From Thioclava indica (GTDB taxonomy: Bacteria; Pseudomonadota; Alphaproteobacteria; Rhodobacterales; Rhodobacteraceae): a stretch of 64,000 nt of DNA. Where the stretch lies: positions 391,219 through 455,218 of the forward strand of contig NZ_AUNB01000001.1 in NCBI RefSeq assembly GCF_000714545.1. The letters run 5' to 3'. Made by a program: the position numbers and the translations under genes. The notes beneath the pieces are model-generated. The model was given only the letters and a program-made list of their open reading frames with translations. It made no database searches and had not been told where the DNA came from. Below, piece after piece: positions 35,491-45,036 of this stretch (within the stretch, counting starts at the first letter, position 1; each line of letters begins with the position of its first letter).

Positions 35491-36093
35491 TTACAGCCCG
35501 CTCATCGCGAGCCGCCACGCGATGGAGCCCATCACCAGCGCAATCAGCAGATCCAAGACGCGCCAGGCGGCGGGTTTGGCAAACAGCGGCGCAAGCAGTC
35601 TTGCGCCGTAAGCCAAGGAGAAGAAAAACAAAAATGAGGCGGTGATTGCGCCGGACGCGAACGCAACCAGATGCTCCGCGAATTGCGCCGACACCGCGCC
35701 CAGCAGCACCACCGTATCGAGCCAGACATGCGGATTGGCCCAAGTGAACGCCGCCACTGTCACCAGCACCGCGCGCAGGCTGGGGGCCTTGCCCTGCCCG
35801 GCCTCAAGATGTTCACCGCCCCGGATTGCCGCGATCAGCGCGCGGATCGCATACCATGTCAGGAACGCCACGCCGCCCCAACGCAGGATCTCGGGCAGCC
35901 AAGGCAGCGCGGTGCTGGCTGCGGCAAATCCCGACACGCCCAGCGCGATCAGCAGCGCATCGGACAGCGCGCAGAACAGAGCGACGGCAAAGACATGTTC
36001 GCGCCGCAAACCTTGGCGCAGCACAAAGGCATTTTGCGCGCCAATCGCCACGATCAGCCCCAGCCCCAATTTCAGCCCTGCCCAGAATGCCAT
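35491..36093 (-). CDS. LysE/ArgO-type amino-acid exporter
   Basis: Membrane protein of 200 residues with five or six helices. The first helix carries GLIVAIGAQNAFVLRQGLRR, the hallmark of LysE/ArgO basic-amino-acid exporters, and AAFTWANPHVWLDTVVLLG matches the conserved NPHxxLDT loop. It is divergent from an ArgP/LysG-type regulator gene, the classical arrangement for lysine/arginine export control. Confidence 0.92.
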   Translation of the reverse strand: MAFWAGLKLGLGLIVAIGAQNAFVLRQGLRREHVFAVALFCALSDALLIALGVSGFAAASTALPWLPEILRWGGVAFLTWYAIRALIAAIRGGEHLEAGQGKAPSLRAVLVTVAAFTWANPHVWLDTVVLLGAVSAQFAEHLVAFASGAITASFLFFFSLAYGARLLAPLFAKPAAWRVLDLLIALVMGSIAWRLAMSGL

Positions 36094-36138
36094 TACCCGC
36101 CCTCTCTCGATCCGGGTTCCTTCTGGCGCGCCGTTCGG

Positions 36139-36175
36139 ATAAGTTCCAGTTAATTTACCTAAGCCGAAATAAGTT
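36139..36175. promoter_or_regulatory. Direct repeats in the exporter-regulator divergent promoter
   Basis: ATAAGTT at 36139-36145 and 36169-36175, 30 bases apart (about three helical turns), within an AT-rich patch unlike the surroundings. A plausible ArgP/LysG-type operator. Confidence 0.45.
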
Positions 36176-36181
36176 TTGCTT

Positions 36182-37036
36182 ATGTTTGACTATGCAACCC
36201 TTGAGGCGCTTGCCGCCGTGATCGACACCGGATCGTTTGACGCGGCCGCCGCGCGCCTCGGCGTCACGCCGCCCGCGATCTCGCAGCGCATCAAAGCGCT
36301 GGAGGAACGCATGGGCGCGGTGCTGGTGATCCGCGCCCAGCCCTGCCGCGCGACCGAGGACGGGGCGCGGCTGATCACGCATCAACGCGAGGTGGCGCTG
36401 CTTGAGGCGCAGCTTGCGCCCGCTGACATGCCGCCGGTTTTGCGCATCGCGGTGAGTGCGGACAGCCTTGCAACTTGGGTGCTGCCCGCGCTGAGTGCGC
36501 TAGACGGCGTGCTGTTTGATCTGGTGATCGACGATCAGGATCACGCGCATCACTGGTTGGCGCGCGGCGAGGTGGTGGGCGCGATCACCGCCGATCCGGG
36601 GCCGGTCATGGGCTGTGACACGGTGGCGCTGGGGCGGATGCGCTATATCGCGACGGCCTCGCCCGCGTTTATCGCGCGTCATTTCGCCAATGGGGTGAAT
36701 TGTGCGGCGTTGCAAGCGGCTCCGGCGTTGCAATTCAATGCCAAGGATCGCTTGCAGGAAGATTGGGCGGCGATGATTTGCGGGCGTCCTGTCAGTTTGC
36801 GCGCGCATCGGATCGGCTCAAGCGAGGGGTTTGTCGACGCGGCGCTGCACGGGCTTGGCTGGGGGATGAACCCCGAGCCGCTGGTGCGCGCCCATCTGGC
36901 AAGCGGCGCGCTGGTCGCTTTGGGGCCTGCGCCGCTGGATGTGCCGCTGCATTGGCAAAGCCTGCGCCGCCTCAAGACGCCGCTTGGTCCGCTGAGCGCA
37001 GCCGTGCGCAAAGCCGCCAAGGCCGTGCTTTTGTAA
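36182..37036 (+). CDS. LysR-family regulator, ArgP/LysG type
   Basis: Protein of 284 residues with an N-terminal winged helix (FDYATLEALAAVIDTGSFDAA, then LGVTPPAISQRIKALEERMG) that matches ArgP/IciA/LysG. The effector domain contains FDLVIDDQDHAHHWLARGEV and the conserved ITADPGPVMGCDTVALGRMRY strand, also characteristic of ArgP. It should activate the divergent LysE-type exporter in response to lysine or arginine. ATG 36182 is used; TTG 36176 is an alternative and no clear ribosome-binding site exists. Confidence 0.92.
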   Translation: MFDYATLEALAAVIDTGSFDAAAARLGVTPPAISQRIKALEERMGAVLVIRAQPCRATEDGARLITHQREVALLEAQLAPADMPPVLRIAVSADSLATWVLPALSALDGVLFDLVIDDQDHAHHWLARGEVVGAITADPGPVMGCDTVALGRMRYIATASPAFIARHFANGVNCAALQAAPALQFNAKDRLQEDWAAMICGRPVSLRAHRIGSSEGFVDAALHGLGWGMNPEPLVRAHLASGALVALGPAPLDVPLHWQSLRRLKTPLGPLSAAVRKAAKAVLL

Positions 37037-37093
37037 CCCGATCTGCGCGCCCCCCATTGCCCTTGCGCCGCGTGCGCCCTATTGCTGCGTTTT

Positions 37094-37909
37094 ATGAAAC
37101 TGTTATTTTTAGGCGATGTGATGGGGCGCGCGGGGCGGGCTGCGATCACCGAAAAGCTCCCGAAGCTGCGCGCAGAGTGGCGGCTCGATTTTGTCGTGGT
37201 CAATGGCGAGAACGCCTCGGGCGGGATGGGGCTGACGGGCGAACATGCCAAGCTGTTGCTGGAGGCGGGGGCCGATGTGGTCACGCTGGGCGATCATGCG
37301 TTTGATCAAAAGGACATGCTCCGGTTTATCGATAGCGAACCGCGCATTATCCGCCCGCTGAATTATGCCAAGGATGCGCCGGGGCGCGGGGCGCGGGTGT
37401 TTTCCGATGCGCGCGGGCGCAAGGTCCTGGTGGCGCAGGTGCTGGGCAATGTGTTCATGAAGCGCGCCTTTGACGATCCGTTTTCCAATATCGAGGCGGC
37501 GTTGAACCGCTATCCGCTTGGCGGCGCGGTGCAGGCCGCGCTGGTCGATGTGCATTGCGAAGCCACAAGCGAGAAGGTGGCGATGGGCCATTGGTGCAAC
37601 GGGCGCGCAAGCGTTGTCGTGGGCACGCATACCCATATCCCAACGGCCGATGCGCAGATTTTGGATAAGGGCACGGCCTATCTGAGCGATGCGGGGATGT
37701 GTGGCGATTATGATTCCGTCATTGGCATGTCCAAGGCCGAGCCGATGCGCCGTTTCGTGACCGGCATGGCCAAAGAGCGCTTTAGCCCGGCACGCGGCGA
37801 GGCGACCCTATGCGGGTTCTATGTCGAGACCGATGATCGCACGGGCCGCGCGACGCGTGCCGAGCCTGTGCGCGTTGGCGGCAAGCTGGCGCAGGCCGCG
37901 CCGGTCTGA
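37094..37909 (+). CDS. YmdB-type metallophosphoesterase
   Basis: Protein of 271 residues of the YmdB/TIGR00282 family of dinuclear-metal phosphodiesterases. It starts MKLLFLGDVMGRAGR (first metal aspartate) and has VVNGENASGGMGLT, VVTLGDHAFDQKDM, the LVDVHCEATSEK segment and VVGTHTHIPTAD, all metal-ligand motifs. The Bacillus homologue acts on cyclic nucleotides; the role here is unknown. In other alphaproteobacteria it often follows the gene for 5-FTHF cyclo-ligase or cell-division genes; here it follows the ArgP-type gene. Confidence 0.92.
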   Translation: MKLLFLGDVMGRAGRAAITEKLPKLRAEWRLDFVVVNGENASGGMGLTGEHAKLLLEAGADVVTLGDHAFDQKDMLRFIDSEPRIIRPLNYAKDAPGRGARVFSDARGRKVLVAQVLGNVFMKRAFDDPFSNIEAALNRYPLGGAVQAALVDVHCEATSEKVAMGHWCNGRASVVVGTHTHIPTADAQILDKGTAYLSDAGMCGDYDSVIGMSKAEPMRRFVTGMAKERFSPARGEATLCGFYVETDDRTGRATRAEPVRVGGKLAQAAPV

Positions 37910-37962
37910 GGTGCAAACGCCCAAATCCAAGGCGGTTTTGCGCGAAACACGGCGCGCGGTGC

Positions 37963-37995
37963 AACGGCGCGCTTGCGGCTATCCTGCGCGCCGTT
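37963..37995 (+). terminator. Stem-loop between phosphoesterase and SLC13 gene
   Basis: Perfect 10-bp stem AACGGCGCGC/GCGCGCCGTT with a 13-base loop. No T run follows, so termination is only likely. Confidence 0.5.
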
Positions 37996-38030
37996 AGTAT
38001 CGCCCTGATGCGTCTGCGCGAGACAAATTT

Positions 38031-39809
38031 ATGATCAACCTGCCCCTGTCCGAAACCGGCACCGCGATTTTCGCGCTGCTGATCGTGATCTGGATGTTTG
38101 CGATGTTCCTGCGCGAGCGTTGGCCCCCCGAGGTCACCGCGATTGCAGGCGCTGCGCTGATGCTGGTGTTCAACCTCGCGCCTTATGAAAATGCCGCTGC
38201 GGTTTTGTCCAACCCCGCGCCGTGGACGATTGCCTTCATGTTTCTCATCATGGGGGCGTTGGTGCGCACGGGCGCGCTGGATGCGATGACGCGCTATGCC
38301 GAGGCGCGCATCGACGAGCGCCCGAAAATGACCGTGGCGCTGATGTTTCTCGTCACAATGTTGGCCAGCGGGGTGATGAATAACACGCCCGTCGTGGCGG
38401 TGATGATTCCGGTGTTTATTCAGGTCGCGCGCAAGCTGCGGATTTCGCCCTCGCGGTTTTTGATGCCGCTAAGTTATTTCACCGTGATGGGCGGGATGAT
38501 CACGCTGATTGGCACCTCGACCAACATTCTGGTGGATGGCGTGGTGCGTGCGCGCGGGCTGGAACCATTCTCGATTTTCGAGATCGCACCGGTGGGACTT
38601 GCGGTCTGTCTCGTCGGCTCGGTCTTTATCGCGCTGTTTGCGCGCCGCCTGATCCCGGAACGCCAGTCGCTCTCTTATCTGCTCGGGGATCGCCCGAAGA
38701 TGAAATATTTCACCGAGGTCGCAATCCCCGAGGAAAGCGGGTTGATCGGGCAAAAGGTGATGGAGGCTGACAGTTTTTCGCGCGAGGGCGTGCGGGTGAT
38801 CGACGTGCTGCGCGGGGATATCTCTTTGCGCCGTGATCTGGACTCGGTCGATCTGGCGGCGGGCGACCGGGTGGTTCTGCGGTCGGAAATGGAAGAGCTG
38901 CTGGGGATGCAGAAAAACCGCGATCTGCGCATGGTGGACAAGCTGAGCTCGGTGCAGACCGAGACGGTTGAGGTGCTGATTTCGCCCGGTTGCCGGATGA
39001 TCGGGCAGCGGCTGGGCGATATGCGGCTGCGTCGGCGCTATGGCGTGTATGTGCTGGCCGCGCATCGGCGCAACCAGAATATCGGGCGGCAGTTGGATGA
39101 TCTGGTCGTGGTGGTGGGCGATACGCTGCTGCTGGAGGGTGCCCCCGAGGATATCGCGCGTCTGGCCGCGGATATGGATCTGGTCGATGTGTCAAAACCC
39201 ACCGCGCGGGCCTATCGGCGCAGCCATCTGCCGATCGCGGCGGGTGCGCTGGCGGCGGTGGTGATTTTGTCCGCGATTGGCGTGGCGCCGATTTTGGCGC
39301 TGGCGATGGTGGCAGTGGCGGGCATTCTGGTGTCGCGATGCATTGATACCGACGAGGCGTTTACCTTTATCGAGGGGCGCTTGCTGGCGCTGATTTTCGC
39401 GATGTTGGTGGTGGGTGTGGGGCTGGAACATGCGGGCGCGGTCAAGCTGATCGTGGACGCGGTTGCGCCTTGGCTGAAAACCCTGCCTCCGCAAATGGCG
39501 CTGATCGTGGTGTATTTCCTTGGGCTGTTCATGACGGAATTGCTGTCCAACAATGCCGTGGCGGTGATTTACACGCCGATTGCGATGTCGCTGGCACTGG
39601 CGCTGGGACTGGATCCGCGCCCCTTTGCGGTGGCGGTGATGTTCTCGGCTTCCGTCGCCTTTGCCACGCCGATTGGCTATCAAACCCATATGATGGTGTA
39701 CGGGCCGGGCGGCTACAAATTCACCGATTTCCTGCGGCTCGGGATCCCGATGGATATTGTGACCGGGCTGACCGCGTGTTTCCTGATCCCGCTGATCTGG
39801 CCGCTTTGA
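38031..39809 (+). CDS. SLC13-family permease with two TrkA-C domains
   Basis: Protein of 592 residues. An N-terminal membrane block (about residues 1-205) contains SGVMNNTPVVAVMIPVFIQ and the ITLIGTSTNILVDGV helix-break motif of the SLC13/ArsB-NhaD superfamily. A cytoplasmic middle (about 215-395) holds two RCK-C/TrkA-C domains (YFTEVAIPEESGLIGQKVM and TVEVLISPGCRMIGQRLGD). The second membrane block ends with LLSNNAVAVIYTPIAMSLA. Such proteins are sodium-driven carboxylate or sulfate transporters; substrate not assigned. Only about 20 bases upstream of the ATG are free of the hairpin. Confidence 0.9.
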   Translation: MINLPLSETGTAIFALLIVIWMFAMFLRERWPPEVTAIAGAALMLVFNLAPYENAAAVLSNPAPWTIAFMFLIMGALVRTGALDAMTRYAEARIDERPKMTVALMFLVTMLASGVMNNTPVVAVMIPVFIQVARKLRISPSRFLMPLSYFTVMGGMITLIGTSTNILVDGVVRARGLEPFSIFEIAPVGLAVCLVGSVFIALFARRLIPERQSLSYLLGDRPKMKYFTEVAIPEESGLIGQKVMEADSFSREGVRVIDVLRGDISLRRDLDSVDLAAGDRVVLRSEMEELLGMQKNRDLRMVDKLSSVQTETVEVLISPGCRMIGQRLGDMRLRRRYGVYVLAAHRRNQNIGRQLDDLVVVVGDTLLLEGAPEDIARLAADMDLVDVSKPTARAYRRSHLPIAAGALAAVVILSAIGVAPILALAMVAVAGILVSRCIDTDEAFTFIEGRLLALIFAMLVVGVGLEHAGAVKLIVDAVAPWLKTLPPQMALIVVYFLGLFMTELLSNNAVAVIYTPIAMSLALALGLDPRPFAVAVMFSASVAFATPIGYQTHMMVYGPGGYKFTDFLRLGIPMDIVTGLTACFLIPLIWPL

Positions 39810-39867
39810 GGGACGCACGCGCGAACGGGGCAGCGCGCTGCTGACACGCCCCTTAACCCTCGGGGCC

Positions 39868-39897
39868 TTGCCCCCGCGCCCCGATCCGCTTTATATC
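39868..39897 (+). promoter_or_regulatory. Probable promoter of yebC
   Basis: TTGCCC, 18-base spacer, TATATC, ending 34 bases before the yebC ATG. Confidence 0.4.
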
Positions 39898-39931
39898 GGG
39901 CGAAATTCGCGACATTGAGACGGAGACTCCC

Positions 39932-40672
39932 ATGGCAGGCCATTCAAAATGGGCCAATATCCAGCACCGTAAGGGCAAGCAGGATGCGGCACGTTCCAAG
40001 ATGTTTTCCAAGCTGGCAAAGGAAATCACCGTTGCCGCCAAGATGGGTGACCCCGACCCCGAGAAAAACCCGCGCCTGCGTCTGGCGGTGAAGGCGGCGA
40101 AATCGCAGTCGATGCCCAAGGACGTGATCGACCGCGCGATCAAGAAATCGCAAGCCGGTGATGGCGATGATTACACCGAGATCCGCTATGAGGGTTATGG
40201 CCCCAACGGCATCGCGATCATCGTCGAGGCGCTGACGGATAACCTGAACCGCACTGCGTCCAATGTGCGCTCGACCTTCACGAAATGCGGCGGCAATCTG
40301 GGCACCACCGGCTCGGTGAGCTTCATGTTCGATCATGTCGGCGAGATCACCTACAGCGCCGAGGCGGGCGATGCGGACACCGTGATGATGGCCGCGATTG
40401 AGGCTGGGGCCGAGGATGTCGAAAGCGATGATGAGGGCCATTGGATCTATTGCCCGATGGAAAGCCTGTCGGAAGTGTCGGACGCGCTGGAATCCGATCT
40501 GGGCGAGGCCACTGAGGCCAAGCTGATCTGGAAGCCGCAGAACCGCACCGAGGTTGATCTGGAGACCGCGCAAAAGCTGATGCGTTTGATCGACACGCTT
40601 GAAGACGATGATGATGTGCAAAGCGTCACGGCCAATTTCGACGTTCCCGAAGATGTGGCCGAACAGCTTTAA
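39932..40672 (+). CDS. yebC: YebC/PmpR-family protein
   Basis: Protein of 246 residues. It starts [19 protein letters not shown], the invariant N-terminus of YebC, followed by [13 protein letters not shown] and [15 protein letters not shown]. Family members are either transcription regulators or, in the TACO1-like branch, ribosome-associated factors that relieve stalling at proline stretches. In many bacteria it adjoins ruvC; it does not here. A strong terminator follows. Confidence 0.95.
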   Translation: MAGHSKWANIQHRKGKQDAARSKMFSKLAKEITVAAKMGDPDPEKNPRLRLAVKAAKSQSMPKDVIDRAIKKSQAGDGDDYTEIRYEGYGPNGIAIIVEALTDNLNRTASNVRSTFTKCGGNLGTTGSVSFMFDHVGEITYSAEAGDADTVMMAAIEAGAEDVESDDEGHWIYCPMESLSEVSDALESDLGEATEAKLIWKPQNRTEVDLETAQKLMRLIDTLEDDDDVQSVTANFDVPEDVAEQL

Positions 40673-40694
40673 CGCCTGTTGCGCGTGAGTTTGG

Positions 40695-40719
40695 AAAGAC
40701 GCCCTGCGGGGCGTCTTTT
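40695..40719 (+). terminator. Rho-independent terminator after yebC
   Basis: AAAGACGCCC-tgcg-GGGCGTCTTT followed by T. It also lies just past the convergent guaD stop. Confidence 0.85.
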
Positions 40720-40736
40720 GCGTTTTGGCGGTGCGC

Positions 40737-42023
40737 TTAACTGCCCACTTTCCGGCCAGCGATCCAGACGCCCGCGATTGCGCGGTCATCGCCCATCATG
40801 ATGGTTGGGAATACGGCCTCCCAGATGTCATTGGCGCGGCTGGCGCGTTGCGCGATCACCGGGGTTGAGGCGAGGTTCACGGCGATGAAATCGGCCTCCA
40901 TCCCCACGGCCAGCGCGCCGACCTTATCACCGATGCGCAACGCGCGTGCCGAGCCTTGCGTCGCCAGCCACCAGAGCTGCGCGGGATGGAGCGGCTGATG
41001 CGTGAGTTGGCCGACCTCATAGGCGGCGGCCATGGTGCGCAGCATCGAGAAATTCGACCCGCCCCCGGTATCGGTGGCCAGCCCGATGCGTTGGCCCTCA
41101 GCCAGCCGCGCGGGCCAGTCAAACAGCCCCGAGCCGATGAAGCTGTTCGAAGTCGGGCAATGGATCAGCGCCGCGCCGGTCTCGGCGATGCGGGCGGATT
41201 CGCGTGGGGTGAGGTGGATCGCGTGGCCGTAAAGCGCGTTTTCGCCCAGCAGCCCGTGGGATTCGTAGGTATCCAGATAATCGCGCGCCTTGGGGTAAAG
41301 CGACTTCACCCATTCGATTTCATCGACCTGCTCGGACAGGTGGGTTTGCATCAGGCAATCGGGATGCTCGGCCCAAAGCGCGCCCAGTGCGCTAAGCTGT
41401 TCGGGCGAGGAGGTGGGCGAAAAGCGCGGCGTGATGACGTAGCCCAGCCGGTCCACGCCATGCCAGCGCGCCAGCAGCGCGGCACTTTGATCATAGGCGG
41501 TTTTTGCAGTGTCGCGCAGCCCCTCGGGGGCGTTGCGATCCATGCAGGTCTTGCCCGCCAGCATCCGCATTCCGCGCGCCTGAGCCGCCTCAAATATCGC
41601 GTCCACACTTGCGGGGTGGATGGTGCAATAGGAACAGGCGCTCGTGGTGCCGTTGGAGAGCGCCAGATCCAGATAACGCCCTGCCACCTCGGTCGCGTAA
41701 TCGGGATCACCAAAGCGCATCTCTTCAGGAAATGTGTAGGTGTTGAGCCAGTCGATCAGCCGCTTGCCCCAACTCGCGATAATGGCGGTTTGGGGATAGT
41801 GGACATGGGCGTCGATGAAGCCGGGCGAGAGCAGATGATCGCCGTGATCGGTGATCTGCGCCTGCGGATGAGCGGCGCGCAGATCGGAGGCCTCGCCTAT
41901 GACGCTGATCTTGCCGTCGGCAATCAGCAGCGCGCCGTGACGCAACACCGAGACCACCTCTGGCCCCTCAACGAGCGGATCGCCTTGATAGACCATCACT
42001 TGACCCAGATGCAGCTCTGCCAT
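40737..42023 (-). CDS. guaD: Guanine deaminase
   Basis: Amidohydrolase of 428 residues that converts guanine to xanthine for purine salvage or catabolism. Zinc ligands are seen in PGFIDAHVHYPQTAI (HxH), QTHLSEQVDEIEW, LYGHAIHL and ATDTGGGSNFSML. The GTTSACSYCTIHPASVD segment is typical of the GuaD branch of cytosine/guanine deaminases. No xanthine dehydrogenase genes are next to it. Confidence 0.94.
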   Translation of the reverse strand: MAELHLGQVMVYQGDPLVEGPEVVSVLRHGALLIADGKISVIGEASDLRAAHPQAQITDHGDHLLSPGFIDAHVHYPQTAIIASWGKRLIDWLNTYTFPEEMRFGDPDYATEVAGRYLDLALSNGTTSACSYCTIHPASVDAIFEAAQARGMRMLAGKTCMDRNAPEGLRDTAKTAYDQSAALLARWHGVDRLGYVITPRFSPTSSPEQLSALGALWAEHPDCLMQTHLSEQVDEIEWVKSLYPKARDYLDTYESHGLLGENALYGHAIHLTPRESARIAETGAALIHCPTSNSFIGSGLFDWPARLAEGQRIGLATDTGGGSNFSMLRTMAAAYEVGQLTHQPLHPAQLWWLATQGSARALRIGDKVGALAVGMEADFIAVNLASTPVIAQRASRANDIWEAVFPTIMMGDDRAIAGVWIAGRKVGS

Positions 42024-42194
42024 TTTGATCCTCGCTTAAGTTGGCCCCATGCTAGAAGCCGCGCGCGCCAAGGTAAATCTCTGCCGTGAGGGCATGGTTT
42101 TTCGCGCGCGCCCCCTGTGCATTGCGCAGAAACCCGCTATGTTTTGCGCGCAAGCAGGCCCGTCCTCGAATTCGGGCGCAATATCGGGGGTTTT

Positions 42195-43580
42195 ATGGCC
42201 GAAGCCGAGCTGGAAGAGCAAGAGCGCGAGGAAGAAGACTATCGCCTTGATGGCGAGGTGGTCGACGCGATCCTGCAAGCCACTGAAGACAACGATGCGA
42301 CCCGCCTTGCCGCGCTGATGGAGCCGCTGCACGCGGCCGATATCGCTGACCTTCTTGAACAGGTCTCCGGCCATGAGCGCCGCGCGATCTTGCGCCTTTG
42401 GGGCCGCGAGATCGACGGCGATATCCTGACCGAGATTGACGAATCGATCCGCGAAGAGGTGATCGCAAGCCTGCCGCCCGAAGTGCTGGCCGATGCTGTG
42501 CGCGAGCTGGATTCCGATGACGTCGTCGACCTGATCGAAGACCTCGAAGAGCCACAGCAAGCGCAGATTCTGGGTGCGCTGGATGAGCCCGACCGGATGG
42601 CGGTCGAGAAATCGCTGTCCTATCCCGAACACTCGGCGGGCCGCTTGATGCAGCGCGAGGTGGTGACCGCGCCTGCCCATTGGAGCGTTGGGCAAACCAT
42701 TGATTTCCTGCGCAAAGCCGAGTGGCTGCCCGATCAGTTCTACCACGTCATTCTGGTCGATCCAGCGCATCACCCGCAGGGCAATGTCACGCTGGGGCGG
42801 ATTCTGTCAGCGTCGCGAGCCTTGAAGCTCAGCGAGATTACGGAACCGGAGTTCCGCACGATCTCGGTCTATCAGGACGAGGGCGATGTGGCCTATGCGT
42901 TCAACCAGTATCACCTGATTTCCGCCGCTGTGGTGGATGATGACGAGCGTCTCGTCGGCGTGATCACGATTGACGACGCAATGGCCGTGCTGGACGAGGA
43001 ACACGAGGAAGACATCCTGCGTCTGGCTGGTGTTGGCGATGATTCCTCGATCTCGGATACCGTGCTGGAAACGGTGCGCCAGCGCCTGCCGTGGCTGATG
43101 GTGAACCTGCTGACGGCGATCCTGGCCTCGGGGGTGATTTCGATCTTTGAGGGCACGATTCAAAAGCTGGTGGCGCTGGCGGTGTTGATGCCGATTGTGG
43201 CCTCGATGGGGGGCAATGCGGGCACGCAGACGCTGACCGTGGCGGTGCGCGCGATGGCCACCAAAAGTCTGACCGAAAGCAACGTCTGGCGGGTTGTGCG
43301 GCGTGAGGCGATCGTGGGGCTACTGAACGGTTTGGCGTTCGCGGTGGTGATGGGGGTTGTGGCCTCGTTCTGGTTCTCGGGGCCGCATCTGGGCATCGTG
43401 ATCGCGCTGGCGATGGTGATTAACCTTGTCGTGGCGGCGCTGTCGGGCATTTTGATTCCTCTCGCGCTGGAGAAGCTGGGGGCGGACCCGGCGCTGGCTT
43501 CGGGGACGTTTGTGACCACGATGACCGATGTGGTGGGGTTTTTTGCCTTCCTCGGTCTGGCCTCGGTGATGTTGCTATGA
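42195..43580 (+). CDS. mgtE: Magnesium transporter MgtE
   Basis: Mg2+ channel of 461 residues. An acidic N domain of superhelical repeats (LMEPLHAADIADLLEQV, then LRELDSDDVVDLIEDL) is followed by two CBS domains (about 135-255) and five membrane helices. The pore region carries VASMGGNAGTQTLTVAVRA, the family's signature in helix 2, and FVTTMTDVVGFF. ATG 42195 begins MAEAELEE; a longer frame upstream has no conserved content. It overlaps the next gene by four bases. Confidence 0.95.
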   Translation: MAEAELEEQEREEEDYRLDGEVVDAILQATEDNDATRLAALMEPLHAADIADLLEQVSGHERRAILRLWGREIDGDILTEIDESIREEVIASLPPEVLADAVRELDSDDVVDLIEDLEEPQQAQILGALDEPDRMAVEKSLSYPEHSAGRLMQREVVTAPAHWSVGQTIDFLRKAEWLPDQFYHVILVDPAHHPQGNVTLGRILSASRALKLSEITEPEFRTISVYQDEGDVAYAFNQYHLISAAVVDDDERLVGVITIDDAMAVLDEEHEEDILRLAGVGDDSSISDTVLETVRQRLPWLMVNLLTAILASGVISIFEGTIQKLVALAVLMPIVASMGGNAGTQTLTVAVRAMATKSLTESNVWRVVRREAIVGLLNGLAFAVVMGVVASFWFSGPHLGIVIALAMVINLVVAALSGILIPLALEKLGADPALASGTFVTTMTDVVGFFAFLGLASVMLL

Positions 43581-44110
43581 AAGAGGGGGCGCGTCAGGCC
43601 GCTTTTGCGGCGCGCAAGCTGGCCCATGCGCGCGATGAGGGGGCGGTGAGTGCCGCCTTGACGCAGGCGTTGGCGGCCTATCCAGATCAGCCCTTGTCCG
43701 GGTATTGGCCGATCCGTACCGAACCAGACCCCCGCCCCGCGATGTCAGCCCATCACGGCCCGCTGTGTCTGCCGGTGGTGGTGGGTCCGGGTCAGGCGCT
43801 GGCGTTTCGGCGCTGGCATCCGGGGGCTGCGATGGAGCCGGGCGCGTTTGGCGCCCCGATCCCGCAGGACAAAACCGAGATCACCCCGCAAATCCTGATC
43901 GTGCCGCTGCTGGCCTTTGATGCGCGCGGCTTTCGGCTGGGCTATGGCGGCGGGTTTTACGACCGGACCTTGCAGGCGTTGCGCGCCGCTGGTCCGGTGG
44001 TTGCGATCGGGTTTGCCTATGGCGCGCAAGAGGTGAACGAAGTGCCCACCGAGCCGACCGATCAACCGCTGGATTTCATCGTCACCGAGGATGGTTTGAG
44101 GGCGTTTTAG
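43577..44110 (+). CDS. 5-formyltetrahydrofolate cyclo-ligase
   Basis: Protein of 177 residues that converts 5-formyl-THF to 5,10-methenyl-THF with ATP. The C-terminal LGYGGGFYDRTL is the family's clear signature; GYWPIRTEPDPRP and GAFGAPIPQ are substrate-site loops. It is a little short (usual 180-200). ATG 43577 overlaps the mgtE stop. Its stop overlaps that of hisN on the opposite strand. Confidence 0.92.
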   Translation: MKEGARQAAFAARKLAHARDEGAVSAALTQALAAYPDQPLSGYWPIRTEPDPRPAMSAHHGPLCLPVVVGPGQALAFRRWHPGAAMEPGAFGAPIPQDKTEITPQILIVPLLAFDARGFRLGYGGGFYDRTLQALRAAGPVVAIGFAYGAQEVNEVPTEPTDQPLDFIVTEDGLRAF

Positions 44111-44925
44111 CCCGCCAGAATGGCAAGGGCTGCGGCGTGAAGCTCGGCATTGGCGGCCGCCAGCACCTGCCCGCCACGATGGGCCGGGCCGCCCTGCCAA
44201 TTCGTCACGATCCCGCCTGCGGCCTCAATCACGGCAATCGGGGCGGCGACGTCATAGGGAAACAGGCCCGCCTCGATCACGAGGTCGATCTGGCCCGCAG
44301 CCAGTAGCGCATAGGCGTAGCAATCCATCCCGTAGCGCGTCAGTTGCACCTGCGCTGCGACGCGGGCAAAGGCCGCGCCCTCAGCGGGTGTGCCGACCTC
44401 GGGGAAGGTGGTGAACAGCGTGGCCTCGGACAGCGCACGGGGCGCGCGCACGCGCAAATCCGCCGCGCCGCGCGGGCCGGTCATATCCGAGCGCCCGAAG
44501 CCGCCGATAAAGCGTTCACCGATATAGGGCTGGTCGATCACGCCCATCAGCGGCGCGCCGGGACCGTCGGCCTCTTCTTCACACAGCGCGATCAGCACGC
44601 CCCAAGTCGGTGTGCCCGACATATAGCCGCGCGTGCCGTCAATCGGATCAAGCACCCAAGTCAGCCCGCTGGTGCCGCGCTTGACCCCGTGTTCCTCGCC
44701 GTAAATGCCGTCTTGCGGGCGGCGTTCCTGCAAGATCGCGCGCATCGCGACCTCACCGGCACGGTCGGCCTCGGTCACCGGATCAAAGCCGCTGGCGAGT
44801 TTGTTGGCCGCGCCGATCCCGCCTTGGGGGCGAAAGTGCTGCAAGCTGATCTTGCGCGCGCTCTCGGCCAGTTCTTCGGCCAAGGCGATCAGCGCGATCT
44901 GTTCGGCGGGGTCTTGCACTTGCAT
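44107..44925 (-). CDS. hisN: Histidinol-phosphatase HisN-type (inositol monophosphatase family)
   Basis: Protein of 272 residues with the IMPase metal sites GIYGEEHG and WVLDPIDGTRGYMSG (DPIDGT), and YGMDCYAYALLAAG plus YDVAAPIAVIEAAGG near the end. The GTRxxxSGxPTWGVLIAL form is that of HisN phosphatases rather than inositol or PAP phosphatases. It would give histidinol, the penultimate step in histidine synthesis. CAGGAGAGC lies in front of ATG 44925. Confidence 0.85.
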   Translation of the reverse strand: MQVQDPAEQIALIALAEELAESARKISLQHFRPQGGIGAANKLASGFDPVTEADRAGEVAMRAILQERRPQDGIYGEEHGVKRGTSGLTWVLDPIDGTRGYMSGTPTWGVLIALCEEEADGPGAPLMGVIDQPYIGERFIGGFGRSDMTGPRGAADLRVRAPRALSEATLFTTFPEVGTPAEGAAFARVAAQVQLTRYGMDCYAYALLAAGQIDLVIEAGLFPYDVAAPIAVIEAAGGIVTNWQGGPAHRGGQVLAAANAELHAAALAILAG

Positions 44926-44954
44926 GGCGCTCTCCTGAGGATCGACAAAATGAC

Positions 44955-44980
44955 AAAGGGAGCGGTAACCGCCCCCTTTT
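44955..44980 (-). terminator. Hairpin between XRE gene and hisN
   Basis: Near-perfect palindrome AAAGGGAGCGG-taa-CCGCCCCCTTT (one mismatch). On the minus strand it is followed by TTTGTCATTTTGTC. It is probably the end of the XRE transcript. Confidence 0.5.
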
Positions 44981-45036
44981 GCCGGGTCAAGTCGCCCAGA
45001 GGCCCGCGCGAAAGGCGGGCTGTTATCAAGACGCGA

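Noticed and set aside
37911..37997. 28-codon GTG frame after the phosphoesterase gene
   Set aside because: Very basic, no ribosome-binding site, and its end coincides with the hairpin at 37963-37995.
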